Positions 11,101 to 26,100 of a stretch of 63,416 nucleotides of DNA are shown one piece after another. Origin of the DNA: a bacterium (GTDB lineage: Bacteria; Elusimicrobiota; Elusimicrobia; Elusimicrobiales; UBA9959); contig JAJZRA010000005.1 in assembly GCA_021847485.1 (NCBI GenBank), forward strand, positions 1-63,416, given 5' to 3'. Made by a program: the position numbers and the translations under genes. Below the pieces are notes generated by a model. It was not told the DNA's origin, did no database searches, and was given only the letters and a program-made list of their open reading frames with translations. Every line of letters starts with the position of its first letter. Position 1 is the first letter of the stretch.

Positions 11101-14100
11101 GCGTAGATCGGGGCCGTGTTGGAGGGCGCCGGGGTGGTGCCTATCCAGACGCGGGCCCAGTCGCCGGCCCTGGACGAGACGCCGTAAGCCACCGGGGTGG
11201 AAAGGCCGATCTGGCCGGTGGAGTCGGTATAGACCACCGTCGAAACGCCCATATCCAGCCAGGCCGAGGCGCTCTGGTACTGCAGCGTGCCGGTGGAGCC
11301 GTAGACCTCGGCGACCTGGATATAGGCCGGCACCCCGGCGGACGAAATGTTGTTGTCGAAGGCGTCCGAGAGCTGGGCCGTCATCGCCTGGCGGCCGGGC
11401 AGCAGGATCGAACCGGCCGGCACCTCGAGGTCGTCGTTGGGGACGACGCGGTAGATGTTGGGCGGGCCGGGCAGGACCATCACGTTCACGAGCGGGGAGA
11501 CGTTGACGCCCGGGCTCAGCGTATCGTAGGCGCCCAGCGTATTGACGCCGGCCTTGCGGAACGTGAACCAGCTCACCAGGTCCTTCACGCCCAGGTCGGA
11601 GGCGCCGAACGCCGTGTTGGGCGAGGCCAGGCTCGGGTCCTGGTTGGGGTTGATCTGGTCCACCACGGCGAAGGCCGCGGTGCCCAGGTAGACGTTGGGG
11701 CCGGTGGAGCAGTCGTTCTCGTAGATGTCGCGCACCTTCAGCGTGGCGGAGAACGGGAAGCCGGCGACCACGGTGGTGGACGGCAGCACGAAGATCATGT
11801 GGGTCGGCGGGCCCGGGTTGACGGCGAGGGTGGAGACCCCGGTCGCGTAGTCGGCCGCCGAGGAAGCCGTCGTGGCCGCGACCACGGTATAGGTGCTGAA
11901 CGAGGTGCGGGCGTCGATCGCGAACACCGCGCCGCCGTTGGAGAGCGTCTGCGGCGAGGGCGGCGAGATCTTGAGGTCGCCCGGCAGCGAGATCGCGACG
12001 TTGGGCATCACGGCGGCCGGGTTGGTGTCCTGCGCCGCGCCGGTCAGTTCCGTCGCCTTGTTATAGAACTTGTCGGTCACGTAGACGTTCGCGAACAGCG
12101 CGCCGGTGCCTATGGTGTGCGCGTTCGGCGGCCCGGTGCGGCCGGGCCAGGAGATCAGCGGGTCGCGGCAGGGCGGGCTGATATTGCACTTGCCCTCGGC
12201 CAGCGCCTGGCCGGGCAGCACCACCTCGATGCGCGTCGCCGTGGAAGAGAAGACCTTCAGCGACGCCTTGGCGGCCGCGTCGTCGCCGCGGCAGGCGCCG
12301 CCGAAGTTGCCGAAGCAGACGTTATTGTCGGCCGCGATCACCGGGTAGACCTTGATCGCGGAGACGCTCTTGCGGGTCACCAGGTTCATCTGCACCTGCA
12401 GCGTGCCGTAGTTCAGGGCCGAGCTGGAGACGTCCATGTCGTACGGGTCGTCCATCGAGACGATATAGACCGTCGGGCCCGCGGAGAGGTCCTGGTACCT
12501 GTTCATGTACGGGTCCACCAGGTTGACCGTCACGTTGAACGGCGTGCCCGCGGTCTGCGTGGAGACGACCGAGGACTTGCCGCCGTAGGGATAATTGCCG
12601 GAGCCGGGGACGGCCGTCTCGCCGGGCAGCAGGATCTGCAGGCCGACCGGGTCGGCGGGGCGCACCGTGAAGGTGGAGGACTGCGGGTCGTCCGAGAGGC
12701 CGGAGGAGCCGTAGTCGGTGGCCGTCAGGTAATGCGTGGCGGCCTTGTGCAGGTTCGCGTACATCAGGTCCGTGTAGCCCACGGCGGTATTGACCGCGGC
12801 GGTGCTGACCGCCGGCGCGTACGGGTCCGAGGGGGCGCTGACGCGCACGTCCGCCGGCCGGCCGGGGCACAGGTTGAAGAAGTCGTCCACGACGCCGACG
12901 CGCACGCCGAAGTCGGTGCCGGCCTTCTGCGGCCCCACCGCGCCGATCTTGCCGGTCGGGGAGCCCTGGTCGAAGGACTCGCCCGGCATCAGCAGCAGCA
13001 TGCGCTTCGGGATGCCGGGAGCCACGCTGACCACGGTGGCGGTGTCGACGTTGAGCGACGGGCCCCACGGCGGGATCGCGTTGACCAGCTCGGCCCGCAC
13101 GTAGGTGAAGCCGGCGCGCTTAGGCGTCACGGTGAACGTCGCCGAACCCACGATCACCTGCGTGGACGGGCTCACTATCGAGAACGGGTCGTCGCAGACC
13201 AGGCGGATCTCCTGGCTGGTGCCCGGCGTCAGGTTCCAGAAGGCGTCGGTGATGTCCACCGTCACCGCGAACGGGAAGCCGGCCTGCTGGCCGTCCACCG
13301 CGCCGGTGCGGCCGTTGGAGACGGAACCCGGGACGCGGGTCTCGCTGGGGACCATAGCGCGCAGCTTGGTCGGGTTGCTGGGGTTCAGGACGAACGTGCC
13401 GCTCTGGGTGGCGCCCAGGTTCGGGCTGGTGCCGCTCAGGTCGGCGGCCGTTATGGTCCGGAAGCCGGCGCTGCGCAGGCTGATATTGCTGATCGTGGCG
13501 CTGCCGTCGGCCATGTCGAAGAAGCCGAGGAGGCCGCCGTTCACGTTGAGGTCGTCGGTGGCCGCGCGCATATTGGTCTTGTTCACGCCGTAGACGCGGT
13601 TGTAGCGGCTGTCGGCGGCGTAGACCTGCGCGTTGAAGTAGACGCCGGCGGTCTGCGTGGAAATGGCCCCGGCCGCGCCGTAGGGCGGCGTCACCTTGCC
13701 GGGTACCAGGTACTGGGTCGGCAGCAGCACGATCAGGTGCGACGGCGCGCCGGGGACCACCGTCACCCCGGCGTCGGTGCTGGTGGACAGCTTGGGCACC
13801 ACGGTATCGTCGTCCAGAGCGTCTATCACCAGGTTATTGGTGGCCGCGCTGGGCACGAAACCGTTGATCAGCGCGATGCCGCCGGCCATAGGCTGCGCCG
13901 GCGGGTGCACGGCGTAGATATCGTTCGAGACCACCCTGACCATGCGGCCGTCCGTGGTCAGGTTGCCGTAGGCGTCCACGGCCCTGACCGTCAGCGTGTA
14001 GGTGGTGCCGGCGGTCAGCGGGCCGGCGGTGCCGGTCTTCCCCCCCGGCACGCCTTCGGCGGCGACCTCGTTGGGCACCAGCAGCAGCATGCTGGCCGCC

Positions 14101-17100
14101 TGCGCCGGGTTGACGACTATGCCCGAGACCGTGTCGGTACTGAAGGCGGTGTAGGTCAGGCCGGTGTCGGTCACGCGCACCGAGAGGCCCGGCGACTGGT
14201 TGCGCGTGACCGGGATCACCGGGAAGTTGGTCGTACCGGCGACGAGGCTCTTCTGGTACGGCGAAGGATGCATGCCGCGCAGCTGGATGTTCGGATCGTT
14301 CAGGAAGTCCACCTGGATGACCGGCGCGTTGGAGGAGACGGCCAGGAAGGGCGTGGTACCCCTGACGACGTTATAGTAGTCGTCGGTCAGGTAGACGCTC
14401 ATCCACGTCGTATTGCCGGCCTGCAGCGGCGAGGGCGAGCCGGCCTTGCCGCCGCCGGACGGGTCGGAGGTATAAGGCGGTTTGCCGGGGTCCAGGCTCT
14501 GGCCGGCGGCGATCAGGTGCAGCTTGACCGGCCTGTTCCACCAGACCCTGACCGGGTTGGGCGTGTAGTAGACGGACGTGGCCGGCGGCAGCGAGGAGCT
14601 CTGCGCCCGGATGACGTGAGTGGACGCGACCACCGGCACGAAAGCGAAGTTGGTGGCGCCGGAGACCAGGTTCTGGGCCGGCGGCGTTATGTCGTAAGGA
14701 TCGGTGTTCACGTCGGCCGAGACCTGGAAAGAGGCCGTCTTGTCCACGTTATAGTAGGGGTCTACGCCGTAGACCGTGACCGTCAGCGTGGAACCGGCCA
14801 CCGCGTCCGAAGGCGAGTCCTTCTTGCCGTAGGGCTGGACGGCGAACTTGCCTTCCACCAGCGTCTCGCCGGGCAGTTTCACCAGCAGCCTGTCCGCCGT
14901 CTGCGCCACCACCGGCACGTTGGAGGACGGGTTGCGCGGGTTGGTATAGAGGCCCTGGCCGGAGGCCGAGACGCCCCAGCCGGAAACGCTGGCCGAGACG
15001 AAGGTGCGGTAGATAGTGGTGGAGCCGACGAAATTGACATACCCGTCGGGCGATATCGGATCGTTGTTGTTGTCGGTATCGGTGATATAGACGCTCGCCG
15101 CGGACGAGACGACCAGGTTCCAGTAGCGGTCCGTCACCTGCAGCAGGAACGGGATGTTGGAGCCGGCCGGCTTGGTGCGCGGCGTGCCGGTGCTGCCCTC
15201 GACGCCGGCGTCCATGCGGCCGGGCATCGGCAGCTGGCCGGCCGGGTCGTAGTCGGCTATGACCTGCACCCGGTCCGGCGTCGTCGGGTTGGCGGTCACG
15301 TTCTTCGTGCCGAAGATGGCGGGGTTGTCCTTGTCCTCGGTGCGCAGCACGCGGCCGCCGGCCTTGCGCAGGCGCATCTGGAAGGTCTTCTTGCCGAAGT
15401 CGCCCGGCAGGAACGTGTACTGCTGCGGCAGGCCGTGGTAGTCGTCCATCACGGCGTCGTTGTCCATGACCTCGGGGCCGCCGGGCACGCCGTCCACGTA
15501 GAAGTTGACCGTTCCCTGGTAGGCCGCGGCCGTGTTGCCGGAGCCGCTCGGACCGTCCTTGGCCTCGACCGTGATATTGACGTCCGAGCCGGAGGTCATC
15601 GGGTCGGCCGAGACCGTTATCAGGAAGCTCTGGGCCGGGGCCGCGATGTAGAACTTGGGGCCCTGGTCGATGATAGCTTCGGTGTTGCCCGAGTTATCGG
15701 TCACGCGCACCCAGGCGGCGTACGGGTCGCCGCGCACCCAGCACGGCTCGCTGGTCGACACGCAGACCAGGCCCGAGTACTGCCAGTTGCCGAGCGAGTC
15801 CGTGAACTGCCCCTGGTTCCAGACCGGCCCGGCCGAGGCCGCGGTCCACGTGGAGCCGTTCCAGAAGTAGCCGGAACTGTCCCAGGCGCCGTAGATGATA
15901 GGCCCGTTGGAGGAGAGGTAAGGCTCCGTGTCGCGGAAGACCAGCGCCTCCACCTTCCCGGCGTGCCAGGGCTGGTCGGGGTAGACGCCGGAACCGGTGC
16001 CGTCTATCCCGGAAGTGAAGCCGGGGTCGGAGGCGTTGCCGAGCAGCACCTTGTTGTCGTTGTAGACGCTGGCGTTGACGGGGCTGACCACCACCGACTG
16101 CGGCTCGGTGGTGTCGTAGAGGAAGCGCGACTGCCCGACGATGTTCTGCACGTTGCCGATGGAGTCGGTGGCGGAGGACTTGACGATATAATGCCTCTTG
16201 TCCGCGAACGTGAGCATGCCGCTGGAATACGTCCAGGAGGACGGGTACAGGTTGGAGACGGACAGCCAAGTCTCGGCCGTATTGGCGAAGCCGGTGGAGC
16301 CGTTGAAATACTTGGGCCCGCCGGGCTCGTCCTGGCTGAGGACGGACACCTTGACGGAGCCCACGGTCGTCACGGCGTCTACGGAGGTGCCGGAGAGGAC
16401 CGGCAGGTTCTTGTACGCGGTGTCTATGCCGGGCTGCACCGGGGCCGACAGCGGCGGCACGTTGTCGAACTGGAACGTGCGCGTGGTAAGCGAGACCTGC
16501 TCGTTGGTGGTCGCGTCCACGGCCTTGGTCACGACATAGAACACCTTGCCGTTCTGCCCGTCGTGCGTGCCTTCCTTCCAGGCGAAGTTCACGGTGCCCG
16601 GGTTCGTGAAATCGGAGTTGGTATAGGACCAGGGGTTGTACGTGGCCTTGGGGCCGGGCGCGCCGCCTATGGACCACCAGCCGGTGTCGGAAGGGGACCA
16701 GTGCGGGGTGGTAGGCTGCCAGTAATAGGTGGAGCCGCCGCTCAGGTACCAGATGCGGATGCGCACGTCGCTGACGGCCGAAGTGAGGTCGAGCGAAGTG
16801 CCCGAGATGGCAGTCATCGAGGAGTAGAGCACGCCGTTCGTGGGCGGGTACAGGATGGCCGACAGCGGCGGCGTGGCGTCGTAGCTGAACGTGGAGGAGG
16901 CGAACGTGTAGTTGCCGGCCTGGTCGGCGACCTTGGCCTCTATCTGCAGTTCGTTGTCGCGGTCCGGCCACGCCACGGCCGAGGCGTCGTAGCGCCAGCC
17001 GAAGCTGCCGGCCGCCGAGGAGGAGTCCAGCGCCACGTTCCAGATCTCGGGGTAGCCGGCGCACAGGTCCCCGGGGCCCACCCAGATGCGGGTCTTCGGC

Positions 17101-20100
17101 TGGCCGTTGCAGACGCCGGAATCCAGCCAGTACTTGTTGAGCGGGATGTCGTAGACGCGGATCAGCGGGAAATTGACGTTGAAGGCGTCGGCCGCCGTGC
17201 CCGTGACCAGCGGCAGCGCGTTGAAGCGCGAGCCGTTGAGCGGCTGCGTCACGTAAGCGGTCGGGCTGGAAATATCGAACGTGAAGATGTTGCCCGCCAT
17301 GTAGACGCTCTGGGTGTTGGCGGCCACGTCGTAGGCGCGGGTCTGCACGGTGTAGGCTACGCCGTCGTGCAGCCCGGCGAAGTTGTCCGACGGCGGCAGC
17401 TGGGCCGCCTTGGTCCAGGACGCGCCGGCGACCGGGGCCAGCCAGGCCTCGGGCGAGCCCCACGTGGAACCGTTCCAGTAGAGGCCGTCGGTATTGCGCT
17501 GGATCTTCACCTGCGAGCCCGCGACGCCCGAAGGGTTGCTGTTCACGTCGGCCGCGGTGCCGGTGATGGCCGGGAGCGAGTTGATGAAGCCGTTGTTCGG
17601 CGGCGTAGCGGGCCCGGAGAGCGGCGGCGTGACGTCGTAGCGGATGACCGTGGGAGAAGGCGGCGCGAGCACGTTGCCGGCAGCGTCGTTGGCCGTGACC
17701 TGCAGGTTGTAGTTCTTGTTGTCGGTCAGCGGCGGGGCCGCGGCGGTCCAGGTGTAGTTGGGGGACGCGCCCGCTATCGCCGCGCCTATCCACTTCTGGG
17801 TCGGTGAGCTGAAGGTGGAGACCTGCGGGTCGTAGTAGAGCAGCGTGTCGGCTTCCTGCACCGAGACGGAGGCCGACTGGATGCCGAACTGCTCGTAAGC
17901 CGTGCCGGACACCGAGGCCAGCGCCTTCAGGTTGGCCCTGACGTCGGGCAGCGCGTACGGGTAGGTTATGGCCGCGGCAGGCGGCGTGGTGTCGTAGGTG
18001 AAAGTCACCGACGAGACCGCCGTCTCGGTATTGGGCGGGGTCACGTCGTCGGAAGCGCGCACCTTGACCACGTAGGTGTAGCCGTCGCGGAGGTCGGGGG
18101 CGTTGAAGCTCCAGTGCAGGCCGTCGTAGGAGGCGGACAGCGACGGGGCGCTCAGCGGCTGGAAGGTCTCGGAGGTGAGCGTGAACGTGCCCGGGTACAG
18201 GCCGTTCCAGCCCGCGCCGCCCTTCTCGGAGATGCTGACGCCTATCTGGTCCAGCGTGGAGATGCCGGCCAGGTTGTCCAGCGAAGTGCCGGTTATGACC
18301 GTCAGCGTCCTGACCCTGGCCTTGTCGGCCGGGGCGGTGACCCTGGAGACCGGGGGCGTCACGTCGTAAACGACGCTGCCGTTGGTGACCGCGTTGGCCA
18401 GCAGGGAGGCCGGGTTAGGCACCGGGACGGCGTTGTCCTGCGCGCGGGCCCTGAAGCGGTAGGTCTTGTCCGGCACCATCGCGGCGGACAGGCCGGCGGG
18501 CTGGTAGGTCCAGGTGCCGGAGGAAGGCCCCTGCGGCGTCCAGTAGTTGGCCGGCTGCCAGGAGGTCAGGTCGTTCAGGCCGGAAGTGAAGGTCGCGGCG
18601 CCGTCGTAGTAGTAGGTCACGCCGGCGTCCAGGTAGGAGACCTGGACCTGCACGTTGCCGGGGCCGGCTATGCCGGAATTGGTGGCGTAGTTGGGGTCGT
18701 TGGCGGTGCCGTAGACGGAGAGCACCGAGGAGATCTTGGTGTTGGCGGCCGGGGCCAGCACCGCCAGCGACGGGGCCGTCTTGTCCACGGTGAAGGTGAC
18801 CGACGAGCCGTTGCCGGAGAAAAGGGTCTGCACGTTGCCGGCCTTGTCCGAGGCCTCGGCCCACAGCGTATAGGAGCCGTCGTCGGCCCAGATGGGCAGC
18901 GCGGCCAGGGACCACGACGACTGGTAGACGGCGGCGTCGGCCCAGACGGCGGGGTTGGAGCTCCAGCCCGAGCCGTCCCAGTACTGCACCAGCTTGTTGT
19001 CCCTCAGGCGGACCTTGACCCCGGCGATCTGCGCGCCGGGCTGCTGGCCGATGTTGGCCAGAACGAGCTCCTCCTGCAGCGTGCCGCTGGCCACGCCCAC
19101 CGAGGAACGGCTCTGGCCGGGCGCCACCGCGGTCACCACGGCCGTAGGCACCACGGTGTCGTAATTAAACAGCACCTGCGCGGAGAAGTCCGACTCCGTG
19201 CCTTCCAGCGCCGCGTTGTTGTAGGTATTGTCCAGCGACTTGGCGCGCGCGCGGTACTGCACGCCGTTGGTGTAGGCCGCGGTAGGATAGCTGACGGTAT
19301 AGGTCCACGACGAGCCGGCCAGGAAGTAGGAGCCCTGGTTGCCGGCCTGGTCCCAGACGGCGGTGAAGGTGGAGGTGGCGTTGTCCCAGTAATTGCCGGA
19401 ATTGGGGCCGTTGACGTCCTGCAGTTCGGCCCAGACGCGGTAGATGCCGGCGGCCGGCGGCGTGGTCCCGGGCGGGTCGGAAGTCAGGCCGCCCAGGACG
19501 GGCAGGCTGTTGTAGTAGAGCTTGGCCGGCGACGGCAGCAGGACGGAGGCTACCGGCTTGTCGGTGTCGAAATAGACCTGGTTGGTGGCCGGCGCGGCCT
19601 CGTCCACGTCGGAATAGCTCTTGCCGATGGAGCGGAAAGTGTAGGACGAGCCGCTGACCAGCGGCGGCAGGTTCGTGCCGTAGGTCCAGGCTCCGCCCGA
19701 GGGGACTATGCCGGTAGCGGAGGAGAGCGCCAGCTGCCAGGCCTGGGTCCCGAAGTTCCAGTAGTAGTTGTCGCTGAGGCGCTGGACCTGCAGCGCCAGC
19801 GTCTTCGCGTCGGAATTGGCCGTGCCGCTGACCTGGGCCAGGGCCTTGTAGAACTTCAGGTTGTCGGGCACGTTGATGCGCGTGGAGGCCGGCGGGGGCG
19901 TGAACTTGAAGCGGCGCGTGCCCCAAGTCGCCTCGCCGTTATTGACGTTGTCCACGGCGCTGGACTTGACGACATAGTAGCATTGCGCCCTGAAGACCAC
20001 GGCGGAAGAGTCCAGGTTCCAGGCGCCGCCGGCGGGGTTGTAGGAATCCACCCCCAGCCATTTCTCGCCGGACTGCCAGGCGGTGCCGTTCCAGTACATG

Positions 20101-23100
20101 CCGTTATTGGAGGTATCCAGGCAGTCGGTCTGGGTCATGTCCTGCTGGATGCGGACCTGGACCGTGGAGATCCCGGAAGTGAAGTCGGCGGCGGTGCCGG
20201 TGATGCTGGAGACCACCAGCTGGGGACCGTTCTCCAGCGGAGGCGAAGTGACCTGGGAATCCGGCAGGATCAGGTCCAGCGTGAAAGTCGAATAATTCAC
20301 CGTGAAACTGGAGACGTTCAGCGCGTTGTCCGTGATCTTCACCTGCAGCAGGAAGGTCGCGCTGGAGCGGCCGACGGCCCAGGAGTTGGCCGCCGAAGGC
20401 GGGTTGTTAACAGGCAGCGAGGTCACGGTCCAGTTGGCCGCAGGGGCGGTGACGCTGGAGACGTAGGCGGCCTGCCAGGCCCCGTTCTGGAAGTCCCAGT
20501 AGCGGTTCGGCTTGCGGTCGGTATCCACCAGCAGGTACTCGATGGAGGCCATGCCGGACGGGATGCCCCCGCCCGCCACCGGGTCCTGGGCCGTGCCGGA
20601 CAGCGAGGAAACGGCCCTGAAATAGCTGTTATGCGGCGGCTGCGCGATGAACGCGGCCGGGGTGCTGAGGTCCACGAGGAAGGTGGAGGTGGCGTACAGC
20701 ACCTCGGTGTTGGGACCGCCGTTGACCGGCTGCGTGTTGTCCTTCGCCTCCGGCTGCACCTCGAAGCTGTAGCCGTCGCCGTTGTCGGTGCCGGAACCCG
20801 AGAAGGCCGAAGACGGGATGCTCCTGGTCCACGGGGTCAGCGCGGCGTCCACCGGGGTGAAGATCCAGGCGGCCGGGTCGGTGGTCCAGGTATTGAGCGA
20901 CCAGTTGTAATAGTAGCGCGTGCTGGCCGAGTTAAGTTTGGACAGGCGCAGCCGCACGCTGTTGAGGCCCGAAGGCACGCCGAGGCTGGAATCCGAGGCC
21001 GTGCCGTCCAGGTGCGAGACCGGCGCGTTGACGTAGGCGCCGGCGGCCGGGTAGGTCACGCGCGAGACCGGGACCACCGGGTCCACGGTGAACTCCACGT
21101 CCGGGTTGGCCGGCGCGGCGGCGCCGGGGCGGGACTGGTTGCCGGCGGCGTCCTTCGCCCGCACGAACAGCCTGAACTGCAGCGAGGCGTTGGAGGCCTT
21201 CAGGCTGTTGAACTCGGTGTTCAGGTTGGGGTCGGCCAGGCTCCACGAGGCCGGGCCTATCGTGGTGGCGTTGCGCCAGTGGGCGGCCGCGGAGAAGACG
21301 GCGTCCCAGCCGGTCCCGTTCCAGTAGTTCAGGTCGGAGACGCGCTGTATCACCAGCTGCACGCCGGAAACGGGGTCCGGGTAGCTCACCTTTTCGGAGA
21401 GGGTCCCGGAGATGACCGGCATCGAGACGTAGGCGAAGCTGCCCGGCATCGTGACGGCCACGGTCGGGGCGTAGACGTCGTAGCAGAAGGACTTTTCGAC
21501 GTAGTTCTCCAGGTTCAGGGCCCTGTCGTAGGCGCGCACGCGGACGGTGTAGGTGCTGCCTTCCACCAGCGTCGGCGGCCACGCGTCGGGGGACCGCGGG
21601 TACGACCAGTTGGCGGCCGTGACCAGGTCGAGACCGAAGATACCGTCGTTGACGAAGGTGGTCGTGGAGAAGACGGCCTTCCTCCAGTAGGAGCCGGAAG
21701 CGAAGCCGGCGCCGTTGAAGGTATTGCCGGAAGGGTCGAGGATCTGGACCTCCACTCCGTCGGGGGCCAGGCCGCTCATGGCCTCGGTGGAAGGGTTGAC
21801 CAGCCAGTCGGCGGCGAGGCCGGAGAAGGTCTGCACCTGCGCGGCGTTATGGAACGGCGCCGACGGGGACAGGATCGTGGAGGAGGGCGCGTTGACGTCG
21901 TAGATGAACTCGCGGGTATAGGTGTCGGCCGGCACCTGGTTGCCCGCGTAGTCCACCGCCCACAGCTCGGCCTTATAGCGCTTGTTGGCGGGCCAGCCCG
22001 GCGGGGAGAAGGTCCAGGGGCTCAGGCCGGAGACCGCCAGCCACGTGGAGGGGGTCACCGTCCACGCCGAGCCGTCCCACTTGGGCTTTACGGCGCCCGG
22101 CTCCGAGATGTTGGAGAGCTGAGTCTTGATAGGCGGCAGTATGCCGGCGGGGCTGTCGGCCGAGTTGCCGGTCAGCAGGCCGGTGGGCCTGGAGGGGCCG
22201 TAGAAGGCGGAAGCGCCGGCCATCGGCGTCGAGATCGTGAGCGCCGGATAGTTGAAGTCCGAGGTCACCGTTACGGCGGCCGGGGCTTCCGCGTTGCCGG
22301 CGTTGTCCGTGCCGGCGATCGAGATGGTATAGACCCTGTTGTTGGCCGTTATCGTGGGCGGCTCGTAGGTGGCCGGCGGGTACTTCCAGGTCACGGTGGA
22401 CTGGGAGGCCGTGTATTCCACCGGCAGGTCCGTCTGAACGTTCATCAGCCAGCCCACCGCCGCGGTGCCGCCCCAGTAATAGGTGTCCGCGCCCGACACG
22501 TAGGAGATGCGCAGCTTGAGCCCGTTCGGGAAGGGCAGCAGGCCGGAGCGCCCGCCGTAGCTGGTGCCGTCTATCTCCGGGAGCGTGCCCTGGATGAAGC
22601 TGTTCGCGGTAGGCGTGGAGACGCGCGAGACCGGCGGGGTGCCGTCCACCACGAAGCGGGCCACCGTCCACGGGTTCTGCTCGTTGCCGCCGTTGGCGTC
22701 CTGGGGCAGCGCGGTGTCGAAGGCGCGCACGCGCAGGATGTAGTCCCGGTCGGAGACCCAGTTGCCGAACCCGCCGGTGACGCCGTCGAACGGGTAGCGC
22801 CACGTGGAGGTGCCGATCACGTCGCTCCAGGCGCCGTCGAAGGTCAGCGTCCACGAGCTGAAGGTGGTGCCGGTCCAGTAATAGGACGTCCCGTCCTCCA
22901 GGTACAGCAGGTTCATCTGCACCTTCTTCAGGTGGTCCGTGCTGTAGGGCAGCGGCGCGTCGGAGGCCGTGCCGCGCAGCGGGTTCACGCCGGTCAGGCC
23001 CGACGGCTTATAGCTGGCCCCGTCCAGCGGCTGCTCGAGGAAAGTCTGCGGCGGCGTGGTGTCCCAGATGAAGGTCAGCGAGGAGACGTTGGTCTTGAAG

Positions 23101-26100
23101 CCGGCCTGGTCGTTGCCGGCCCGGTCCACCGCGCGGGCGTTGAGCACGTAGTACTTGCCGGACTGCAGCGAGGGCGCGAGGGCCGCGTTGGAGTAGCTCC
23201 AGTTGCTGGTGCCGGTAACGGCGTTGAAGCTGGAACTCAGCACCGAGAAAGCGCTGATGCCGGAGTGCCACCAGCGGTTGCTGGCCTCGTCGAAGATCTG
23301 CAGCTCGACGCGGTCCAGGTCCGATTTCAGGCTGGGCGCGTAGGTGCCGTTAGGGTCGGCCGCGGTGCCGGCGATGGCCGTCAGCGACCGGAGGATGGAG
23401 AAGGGCGCCGGGGCGGTTATGGCCGAGTCCGGCGTGGTAGTGTCGTAGATGACGGTGAAGGAAGGCGCCGTCAGCTCGTTGTCGTCGCGGTTGCCGGCCT
23501 TGTCCTCCGGCTTGGCGAAGACCGTATAGCTGCGGCCGTCCTTCATGTAGGGCGTGACGGCCGTGGCCGTGCTCCAGTTGAGCGTGCCGGCGGCCAGGAT
23601 GTTGCTGGACGACATGAACGTATCGAACGTCAGGCCGTTCCAGTAGGTGCCCATCGTGTTGTCCTTGACCATCACGAGGACGCGGCTCATGCCCTCCTGG
23701 TAGGCCGCGGGCAGCGCGGCGCGGCCGGGGTCGTAGGCGGTGCCGCTGATGTCCGGCATGGCGTTCACGTAGAGATAGCCGGGGGACAACACGGCGCCGA
23801 GCGGGACCGTATTGTCGACTATGACGTTGCGGTTGGTCGGGACGCTGGCCTCGTTGGCGGAGTTGTAGCCGGTCACCGCGAAGGTGTAGGTGGCGTTGTC
23901 CACCGTGAAGGCCGAGGCTCCGGAGACGCCCATCGACCAGGAACCGGCGCTGGCGTTGACGTAGGTATAGGTGTCGTAGGAGAGCCACGCGCCGGAGCCC
24001 TCGCTCCACCAGGCCGCGGGCTCCTTCTGCCGTTTGACGCGGATCTGCACGCTGTTGAGCGGGCGCAGGTTGGTGCCGTTGCCCAGCACCGCGCCGAGCG
24101 AGCTGGAACGGTAGTTGCCCATCTCGTCGGCGGGGATCGTGATGAAGACGGCCGCCGCCGGCGACACGAACTTGAAGCTCAGGTCCGGCGAGTTGGCGCC
24201 CGGGCAGGTGGCCGGGGTGGCCTGGCAGCGGACGTTGCCGGCCTTGTCTATGGCCAGGGCCTGCACGTCGTAATAGGAGCCGTTGGCCCAGGTGATGCCC
24301 GAGGTGTCCCAGGTCCAGTTGCCGGGCTGGCCGCGCGGGTCGTTGACCGTGCCGGTGGAGAACCACAGGCGGTCGTTAGGATAGGACCCGGTGGGGCAAT
24401 TCACCCAGTTGTTGTTGGCGTTGTCGTAGCAGGCCGTCGGCAGGTCGGTCTTGCGCAGCGCTATCCTTACCATGTCGCTGTTGCGCAGCTCGCCCGGCAG
24501 CGTGTCCTGCGCGGTGCCGATGATGGCGGTGATCTGGGACGGGTCGCCGGAGTGGACGGGCAGCACGTCTATCGCGCGGGAGTCGGGCGGCGTGGTGTCG
24601 CCGGTGAAGTAGTTGGTGGTGTAGGCCGTCTGCAGGTTGCCCACCAGGTCGCGCACGCGGCTCATCGCGTAATAGGTCGTGCCGTCGGCTATGGCGCCCG
24701 CCGGGATGTTGTAGACCCAGGTGCCGGACGAGGCGCCGGTGAAGGCCGCCAGGTGCCACTGCCGCGAGGCGGCGCCGAAGCCGGTGCCGTCCCACCACTT
24801 GTTGTCGGTCAGCCGCTGGATGGCCAGCTCCACGCCGGTATCGGTGCTGACGCCGGCCTCGTAGTTGCGCGGCGCGGCCCAGGAGTGCAGGTTCTCCACG
24901 GAATCGTCGGCGGTGCCGGTGATGGCCGGCACGGAGCCGATGAAGCTGTTGTGCGCCGGGAACGTGATCTTCGAGGTCGGCGTCGTGAGGTCCACCGTGA
25001 AGGTGAACGTGGAGAAGTAGGCGCCGGACTGGTTGTTATGCGCGTTGTCCACCGCGTAGTGGTAGATGTCGTACTGGTAGCCGTCCTCCTGCGAGGCGGC
25101 GTCTATGGCCTTGGTCCAGTTATTGGTGCCGTTGACGCCGAACGTGTCGCCGGGCATGGCGCTGGTCCAGTTGTTGTTGATGAAGCTCCAGTAGGCGCCG
25201 TCGGAGCGGCGGATGCGCAGGCGCACCTCGCTGACGCCCGAGGGCTCGGTGCCGGCGTCGAAGGCCGTGCCGGAGATCTGGCTGGTGGCGACGTTCAGCG
25301 CGTACCTGTCCGGGTAGGTGACGCCGGTCACCGGCAGCATGTTGTCGTAAGTGAAGTAATAGGCCGGCGACCCGTCGGCGTTAAGGTTCGCGTCTATCTG
25401 CGCCGGGGTCGGCGAGTTCTCCCAGTTCCCGGCCTGGTCCCTGGACCTGGTCCAGACGGAGATCTTGTTGTTGTTGACCGGGTCCAGCGAAGGCAGCTGC
25501 AGGCTCCAGGCGCCGTTGGCGTACGCGGCCGTGCTCCAGTAGACGTAACCGCCGGAGTCCGTCCAGTCGGCCACCGTATTGGTGTAGGGCGGGTATTTCA
25601 GGATGGCGTTGAAGGTGCCGCGGGCCTTCACCAGCACCTGCACCCCGGTTATCACGCCGGTGTCCGTGGCGACGCCGTACAGGTACGGCGCCGAGCTCTG
25701 GTAGGAGCCGTTGGCCGGCGAGGTGGCGACCGAGACCGGCTTCATGTTGTCGAACTTGAGGATGCGGCCCACCGCGGCCGGCACGTCGGCGCTGGCCGGG
25801 TCGGAGCCGCCCGGCCCGAACTCGCGGTTCTGGGCCAGGTCGTAGGCCCACGGCACTATCAGGTAGCTGCGCAGGTACGGCGAGGAGCCGCTCAGGCCGG
25901 AGATGACGCCCTGCATGTTGGCGGGCACCGCGTACTGCCAGTCCACCGTCGCCTGGCCGGCGCCGTAGGCGGCGGTGTCGACGGCGGCCTCGTACCACTT
26001 GGGGTTGGCGGAGTCGAAAGCGGTCGAACCGTTCCACCAGTTGCCGCCCACCAGGCGGATGGCGACCTTGACCGTGTAGGTGCCGAGGCCGGCCTCGTAG

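Noticed and set aside
3939-17807. A 4,622-codon plus-strand open frame opposite the giant gene
   Set aside because: It is an antisense shadow. The giant gene's GC-rich third positions remove stops from one complementary frame. The translation is low-complexity Arg/Gly/Val/Asp-rich, with no signal peptide or domains.
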